Assembly (NCBI GenBank): GCA_044223995.1
Contig: JBGALE010000001.1
Span: 1,319,504-1,383,503 of the forward strand
DNA from: JACMLD01 sp044223995
GTDB lineage: Bacteria; Bacteroidota; Bacteroidia; Chitinophagales; Chitinophagaceae
DNA length: 64,000 bases
Reading direction: 5' to 3'
How positions within the stretch are numbered: the first letter of the stretch is position 1; every line of letters begins with the position of its first letter. The translations under genes were made by a program, and so were the position numbers. Below the pieces are notes generated by a model, which saw only the letters and a program-made list of their open reading frames with translations, did no database searches and was not told where the DNA came from. Positions 59,453 through 64,000 of the stretch are shown here, piece by piece.

Positions 59453-61245
59453 TGTTTAACAGGGATAAACATAGGCCCGCAAAAGCAGGGATAAATATGT
59501 GTTACGTACATACCGTTTTGTAAAACACTCTCCGCCCAGCAGTATTCATTCCCCTTGCGGTCATCATTTTTTAACTGCGCCACATACCAGACCACGAGCG
59601 AACTGTTGGTGATATCTTCCGGTTGTGGTTCAATAAATTTTTCAGGCCCCTGGTGGTAGTCAATATTGCAGCAGGGCCCAATGGTCGTTAAATCATTTTC
59701 ACCCTCATCACGGTCACTAGTATGTTTGGTAACATATACAAAAGAAAAGTCACCACGGCCACCATCGTGAAACTGGCCATTGCCGGGTTCAATGAGATAA
59801 TTGGAGCTGCCAGCTATTTTATACATGGCCCCCTCGGGTGAATAGCTGCTGTTGCTGTTTTGTTCCTGCCATTGCTCCCTGCTCCAGTTTTTCCAATCCT
59901 TTCCATTCCAACTGTAAAAATTTTCATTACTACCGGCAAAGGCTATTCGAAAAACAGGCCGGTAAGTACCATCATTGCCACATCCACGGCCGATGCTGGC
60001 GCAGGAGACGCGAAAACGGCCATCGTTGTAAAATTCATAGCGCTGGCGGTAATTGTAATTGCAGGGTGTCGGCCATCCTTCGCTCCGAAATACCTGTTCC
60101 AGTACAAACCCAGTTGGTTGATTGTTGTTATCCAGTAAGGTGATTACTTTAGGAACCTCCCAGGCAACTACTGCCGCCTGGCTGAAATAAGGGCAGCCAA
60201 CCGCGTCACTATAGCCAAATCCATCAGTGCCACTGTAGCTCACATGCCAGTCAACCAGTTTGGCGCTGCGCAATACCGGTTTGCCATTAAATGTCACACC
60301 CGATATGCGGAGGCCGTCGCTGCCGGTAAGCATATACTTCATATCCCATCCATTCTTTGACAGCGCCTGTTCCATCTCGCAGTAGCAGGAGGTAATTTTA
60401 TCGTCCTGCAGTTTTTTTTCTGTTATCGGTTCTGCTGCACCGGTAGTACCTACATTGGTCCAGCGGATACCAGTGAGCCGGTGTTCCGTTAAATCTACAA
60501 TCGCCCAAAGTGCCTTGTCGTTTTTTATAAAAGTAGGTGCTACGCAAAGATGATGGCTTCTTTCACAACGGGTACGGTTAAGCGCAGTTTTGGTACTGGA
60601 CATCAGGGCTTCTTTTTCTGAAGGTGTGAGCCCAAGTGCCTGCTGCACTTCAGGTGATGCGATGGCAATCCTGACTGCCAACTTTTGCATAAAAGAAGGG
60701 ATATCTGGTTGCGATTGTTGCTGGTGCGCGCGGTACAGTACCTGTTGCAGCCTTACATGTACTATCGCATAGGAAGAAAGGTTTAAACCATAGTTATACA
60801 TTTCTACGCGGTATAGATCAGCGAGGTTATAACTGCCGTTGATGGTCGCGACATCACTTTGCCTTGCCGGGTACACGCCAAACACTTCGTTGCGAAAAGG
60901 CAGTTTAGAGCCTTCCTGTCTCGTATACTGCGTAAAAGCCGGATCGCTCAGCGCAATTAACTGCGCCAGTTGCTGATCTTTATTGAGGCTGTCCTGGCAA
61001 AGCATTACCGGCAGTGGGTTTTGTAATGACTGCTTAATGGCATTGACTCTTTCGTTTACAAATGGAAATGTTTGCAGGCTGTCTGCAGCGATGAGTACTG
61101 CATTCATGGCATCCTTATCATAACCCGCCATAGGTGTAGATGCAGTAGTAAAAGAATGATTTTTACAGGAGGAGAGTATAAACAGGCAAATGTAGAGAGG
61201 TTGTATTATTTTAAGCCATGCAGGTAGTCTATTTTTTTGTTTCAT
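59449..61245 (-). CDS. Copper-amine-oxidase-like lipoprotein with TxxNYxY motif but no HxH site
   Basis: 598-aa lipoprotein (LSSC, Cys 27). Segments match copper amine oxidases in order: LWAIVDLTEHRLTGI (N3-like, about 246-260), GLRISGVTFNGKPVLRSAKL (about 311-330), YSDAVGCP, TPCNYNYRQRYEFYNDG (393-409), then EDITNSSLVVWYVAQL (about 543-558). TPCNYNY fits T-x-x-N-Y-D/E-Y, whose Tyr becomes topaquinone, though with Asn after the Tyr. Where the family has HQH copper ligands this reads TYRPVF (427-432). Cys content is high. Overlaps the di-heme gene by 17 bases and the next gene by 4. Confidence 0.68.
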   Translation of the reverse strand: MKQKNRLPAWLKIIQPLYICLFILSSCKNHSFTTASTPMAGYDKDAMNAVLIAADSLQTFPFVNERVNAIKQSLQNPLPVMLCQDSLNKDQQLAQLIALSDPAFTQYTRQEGSKLPFRNEVFGVYPARQSDVATINGSYNLADLYRVEMYNYGLNLSSYAIVHVRLQQVLYRAHQQQSQPDIPSFMQKLAVRIAIASPEVQQALGLTPSEKEALMSSTKTALNRTRCERSHHLCVAPTFIKNDKALWAIVDLTEHRLTGIRWTNVGTTGAAEPITEKKLQDDKITSCYCEMEQALSKNGWDMKYMLTGSDGLRISGVTFNGKPVLRSAKLVDWHVSYSGTDGFGYSDAVGCPYFSQAAVVAWEVPKVITLLDNNNQPTGFVLEQVFRSEGWPTPCNYNYRQRYEFYNDGRFRVSCASIGRGCGNDGTYRPVFRIAFAGSNENFYSWNGKDWKNWSREQWQEQNSNSSYSPEGAMYKIAGSSNYLIEPGNGQFHDGGRGDFSFVYVTKHTSDRDEGENDLTTIGPCCNIDYHQGPEKFIEPQPEDITNSSLVVWYVAQLKNDDRKGNEYCWAESVLQNGMYVTHIYPCFCGPMFIPVKQ

Positions 61246-62407
61246 CTCCTTTAAAGGGATTGGTATATAATGGGTTTTTACAAACAGCAGAATCAGATAA
61301 GCTCAACAGGAAATGCACCAGGTCGCTCCGTTCCTGTAAAGATAGATGGAAGCCTTTAATTAAAGTGTGCCTGAAAGGGTTCTTTCTCCCGTCCCCGGCC
61401 AATGGCCCTTGCATAATCACACGGCCCCCGTTTTCATATACGTCAATTATTTCTTCGAGGGTCGCCATACTTCCATCATGAAAATACGGAGCAGTAAAAG
61501 CGAGGTTGCGTAAGGTGGGTACCCTGAATTTACCCATGTCTCCCGCCTGGTGTGTGTATTCAATCAGGCCCTGGTCGGAAAAAGGGTATTGCCCATTTCC
61601 GCCAATATTGTACAAACCAGTGTTGAAATAATACAATGGCTGACGATGATTATCGCGTACTAACGGTGTGGCAAAACTGCAACCGTTGTGACAGTGGCTG
61701 CAGGAAAGACTGTCGGAAAAAAAGAGGCGCATGCCATTTTTAGCAGCAGCAGACAATGCATTGCTGTCTTTTTTGTATACATACCGGTCGTAAGGTGCAT
61801 CAAAACTTATTATCGTCTTTACAAATGAAGTAATACATTGCTCTATATGAACAATGCTGAATGCATCTTTGTCATTGGGAAAAGCCAATGGGAGCTGGCG
61901 TGCGTATAAGCTGTCTGATTTCAATCGTTGTAATATAATTGCTTCATTTCCTTTCCAGCCCAGCTCAACAGGATGATCGTGAAACAAGGGGTTATTTATT
62001 TGCTGTTCGGGATAATGCAGCGAGGAATCAGCAGCCGTCAGGTATTTTTGAAAAATGATATTGATAAGCGGGGGTGCATTGTGCTGCACCAGGTCGCCGG
62101 CAGCACCAATCGATCGGCGGTATCCATCGCTGAATGAAAACGCAGGATCATGGCAACTCGCGCAGGATTTGGTTTGATTAAAAGATATCCGGCGGTCATA
62201 AAATAGATAATGGCCAATGGCAGCTTTCTGATCGCTGTAAGGATTTTCAGGAGAAAGAAATATACTGTCGTGAATATAAGAGGGAATGATTGATTGGAGC
62301 GAAGCGGTTGGATGATCGGCTGCAGGGGAGAGGCATTGTACCAACCATACTAAAATTAGTACGATTACCAGCAGCAGTGAGAATTTTCCCGGTGCCCGTT
62401 TTATCAT
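61229..62407 (-). CDS. MauG/MbnH-like di-heme cytochrome c peroxidase family protein
   Basis: 392-aa exported di-heme protein, hydrophobic N-terminus (about 9-24) with a possible lipobox LVQC. Two heme sites: CASCH at residues 82-86 and CSHCH at 236-240. LFYDRRISFNQTKSC, NNPLFHDHPVELGW, KFRVPTLRNLAFTAPYFHDGSM and TLEEIIDVYENGG fit the MbnH/MauG branch rather than classic peroxidase. MauG and MbnH use bis-Fe(IV) chemistry to modify Trp or Tyr residues of a partner. As first gene of the operon, its partner is probably the CAO-like protein encoded next. Confidence 0.85.
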   Translation of the reverse strand: MIKRAPGKFSLLLVIVLILVWLVQCLSPAADHPTASLQSIIPSYIHDSIFLSPENPYSDQKAAIGHYLFYDRRISFNQTKSCASCHDPAFSFSDGYRRSIGAAGDLVQHNAPPLINIIFQKYLTAADSSLHYPEQQINNPLFHDHPVELGWKGNEAIILQRLKSDSLYARQLPLAFPNDKDAFSIVHIEQCITSFVKTIISFDAPYDRYVYKKDSNALSAAAKNGMRLFFSDSLSCSHCHNGCSFATPLVRDNHRQPLYYFNTGLYNIGGNGQYPFSDQGLIEYTHQAGDMGKFRVPTLRNLAFTAPYFHDGSMATLEEIIDVYENGGRVIMQGPLAGDGRKNPFRHTLIKGFHLSLQERSDLVHFLLSLSDSAVCKNPLYTNPFKGDETKK

Positions 62408-62512
62408 AAGGAGCTAAAGTAGCGAAAATGGGTATACCAAATTTCCAGCCCGCCCATCAAATCTTCCACTGGTATTAAAGTCAGCTGTGGTAACTTACGT
62501 ATAAAATTCCGC

Positions 62513-63043
62513 ATGAAAATAATTGCCACAGCCTGCTTATTGTTTATAAGCCATTTCGCCATCAGCCAAACAAATCCTGCGCCTACACTAAAATCGATAT
62601 TACTGGAACAATTGAAAACTACCCACAATGCGGAGGATTGGTTTGTTCCTGTTAACATCGCCATTGAGGGATTAACTCCAGAACAGGCTGCATGGAAAGA
62701 CAGTTCCAGCAATCATAGCATTGCACAACTCGTAAACCACCTTATTTTCTGGGACCTCCAGCAACTGGCCAAATTCAAAGGGGAAAAAGGACCTGATTTT
62801 AATGGCGATAACAAGGAAACCTTCAGCGGGTTGGATAAAAATGCCTGGGACGCAAGTGTGAAACGTATTGACAGTGTGTTAGCGGCCTGGGAAAATGCGA
62901 TCGAAGCTGCGCCTGAAGCTAAATTACAAAAATGGTACAGTGCTATTGCACATATCGGCACACACAATGCTTATCATACCGGCCAGATAATCTATGTCCG
63001 CAAAATGCGCGGTAACTGGAACCCGGATAAAGGAGTGAAGTAG
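62513..63043 (+). CDS. Exported DinB-family protein
   Basis: 176-aa four-helix DinB-like protein with a signal peptide (MKIIATACLLFISHFAISQ), unusual for this mostly cytoplasmic family. Predicted metal ligands: LVNHLIFWD (His about 77) and AHIGTHNAYHTGQI (two His about 148-155). DinB proteins are metal-dependent thiol transferase-like enzymes with mostly unknown substrates. It diverges from the di-heme operon across 105 bases. Confidence 0.85.
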   Translation: MKIIATACLLFISHFAISQTNPAPTLKSILLEQLKTTHNAEDWFVPVNIAIEGLTPEQAAWKDSSSNHSIAQLVNHLIFWDLQQLAKFKGEKGPDFNGDNKETFSGLDKNAWDASVKRIDSVLAAWENAIEAAPEAKLQKWYSAIAHIGTHNAYHTGQIIYVRKMRGNWNPDKGVK

Positions 63044-63164
63044 GAGATAGGTGGTAAGTTGAAAGTTTTAAGTAATAAGTTATATATGGAAGGCAGAAGG
63101 TTGGAGGTAGAAGGTGTAAGGAAATTCAGGATATTGTTTGACACACTACTTCACCGATTGCAGC

Positions 63165-63533
63165 TTACTTGCTGGTGATATTCTGCATGATTTTTTTACG
63201 GTGCATGAATCCCCATTCCCGTAGGGCATGGAGTACGTCCTGGAGGGTGTCGCTGTAATCGGTCAGTTCATATTCGATGACTACCGGCGTCGTGGTGACT
63301 ACGTTTCTCTTAATAAAACCATTTAATTCCATTTCCTTTAATTCATTGGACAGTACCCTCGCAGAAATCCCTGCTACCGTTCGCTGCAGATCGTTGAACC
63401 GTTTATTGCCTCCCGACAGTGCAATAATAATGCGCAGTTTCCATTTTCCACCGATGGCGTAGAGCGCGTCTGCCACAGCGCCCAGGCTGGCGATGCAATC
63501 CGTATGACTCATATTGGCCTTCTTGTTTTTCAT
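63165..63533 (-). CDS. HxlR-type winged-helix regulator
   Basis: 122-aa HxlR/DUF24 repressor: GGKWKLRIIIALSGGNKRFNDLQRTV, then GISARVLSNELKEMELNGFI (recognition helix), and a wing EYELTDYSDTL. If translation starts at the second Met (63512) the product begins MSHTDC with Cys 6, the position of the redox Cys in YodB. The gene diverges from a DoxX-like gene across a spacer with two inverted repeats; it likely controls that gene and itself. Confidence 0.92.
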   Translation of the reverse strand: MKNKKANMSHTDCIASLGAVADALYAIGGKWKLRIIIALSGGNKRFNDLQRTVAGISARVLSNELKEMELNGFIKRNVVTTTPVVIEYELTDYSDTLQDVLHALREWGFMHRKKIMQNITSK

Positions 63534-63555
63534 ATACAGGTTCTTTTTGCTAACT

Positions 63556-63601
63556 AAAAGGTTACCACTAACCTTTTGTATACTGCTTACTTTTTGTAAG
63601 C
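63556..63601. promoter_or_regulatory. Candidate HxlR operators
   Basis: Two inverted repeats in the divergent spacer: AAAAGGTT-(6)-AACCTTTT at 63556-63577 and GCTTAC-TTTTT-GTAAGC at 63585-63601. A TAATTTTG box (63611-63618) just downstream could be the -7 element of the DoxX-like gene, so the second repeat would lie in its promoter. Confidence 0.55.
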
Positions 63602-63636
63602 TAAGCTACATAATTTTGTTTGCTCAAAATAACAAT

Positions 63637-64000
63637 ATGAAAGTAAAAAAGATTATAACAATCGTTGTAACCGTCCTGGCGGCAGGTTTAGTGGTCATGA
63701 GTGGTGTGATGAAATTGGCTCATGCAAAAGCAGTTACCGACACATTGTCAAAGATGGGTGTATTGCAATTCACTACCGCATTGGGTTTGATGGAAATTGG
63801 CTTTACAATTTTGTTCCTGTTCCCCAAAACCATGAAACTGGGGTTTATCCTGTTGTCCTGTTATTTTGCCGGGGCTTTGGCGACAGAACTGTCGCACGGA
63901 AGTTCCATGAATGCACTCATGCCCATAACCCTGGTTTGGATTGCCGCTTTTTTGCGTGATGACTCCATTTTCCTGCCGGCAAGGGGAAAAAGATCTGTTG
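63637..64000 (+). CDS. DoxX-like membrane protein, 3'-truncated by window edge
   Basis: 121 residues from ATG 63637 to the window end, frame still open. Hydrophobic helices at about 6-25, 45-64, 68-88 and 92-107 and the motifs VVMSGVMKLAHA and GLMEIGFTILFLFP fit DoxX-like proteins. Many HxlR-DoxX pairs respond to oxidants or quinones; here that link is inferred from the divergent HxlR gene. Confidence 0.8.
   Translation, partial: MKVKKIITIVVTVLAAGLVVMSGVMKLAHAKAVTDTLSKMGVLQFTTALGLMEIGFTILFLFPKTMKLGFILLSCYFAGALATELSHGSSMNALMPITLVWIAAFLRDDSIFLPARGKRSV

Noticed and set aside
61229..62407. Ordinary cytochrome c peroxidase
   Set aside because: Kept as family name only: the PVELG and PYFHDGS segments and the neighbouring CAO-like gene point to the MauG/MbnH branch, although peroxidase activity cannot be excluded from sequence.

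Overview
The window looks like chromosome from a member of the Bacteroidota, most likely the family Chitinophagaceae. The evidence is type IX secretion (T9SS) sorting tails on two secreted proteins, several promoters with the Bacteroidota TTTG / TAnnTTTG boxes, carboxypeptidase-regulatory-like domains followed by the SusC-type EVVVxGYG motif, and many families typical of this phylum (DUF3810, DUF6580, NosL fused to a membrane domain, Sec-type lipoprotein NosZ). This placement is inference; no rRNA gene is present. Both ends cut genes: aroB on the left and a DoxX-like gene on the right.

Layout. 1-3.4 kb: shikimate genes aroB-aroA-aroC plus a DUF952 gene. 3.4-7.8 kb: cell-wall genes (D-Ala-D-Ala dipeptidase, L,D-transpeptidase, RlpA) and an OmpA protein with thrombospondin-3 repeats. 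7.9-15.6 kb: secreted M14 peptidase, a CpcT/CpeT-like protein, a PIG-L deacetylase-like protein, two tiny membrane proteins and a sodium:solute symporter. 15.7-22.2 kb: an ECF sigma / anti-sigma pair facing a VWA protein and a T9SS protein, three of them sharing a carboxypeptidase-regulatory-like domain. 22.2-35 kb: mostly housekeeping genes (xerD, yraN, manA, rnhA, PhzF-like, acyl-CoA carboxylase beta, tspO, dcd, phosphopantetheinyl transferase) with two tandem surface lipoproteins. 35-41.5 kb: DUF2130, histidine kinase, glycosyltransferase, three tRNA genes with unusual tRNA-derived repeats, DUF1801 and an ANT(6)-like gene.

41.5-51.5 kb is a clade II nitrous oxide reductase island: a histidine-rich membrane protein and a Crp/Fnr regulator on the minus strand, facing cytochrome c, nosZ, a fasciclin lipoprotein, a NosL fusion, nosD, nosF, nosY, a hemerythrin and a truncated globin. 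NosZ reduces N2O. The lipoprotein cytochrome is a plausible electron donor, NosL/D/F/Y supply and mature the copper centre, and the hemerythrin and globin may buffer NO or O2.

53-64 kb: a VAO-type sugar-alcohol oxidase-like enzyme, a 1002-residue T9SS surface protein, and a tight three-gene operon (62.4 to 58.5 kb, minus strand). That operon encodes a MauG/MbnH-type di-heme enzyme, a lipoprotein with a copper-amine-oxidase-like fold, and a propeller-like lipoprotein. The oxidase-like protein keeps the TxxNYxY cofactor-tyrosine motif but appears to lack the HxH copper ligands. This operon is my main candidate for an undescribed system: a protein-derived cofactor made by a di-heme enzyme instead of by copper self-processing. 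The second notable signal is a pair of 107-bp repeats just before tRNA-Gly. They copy the 5' part of the tRNA and are identical except for one base and a six-base hairpin loop.
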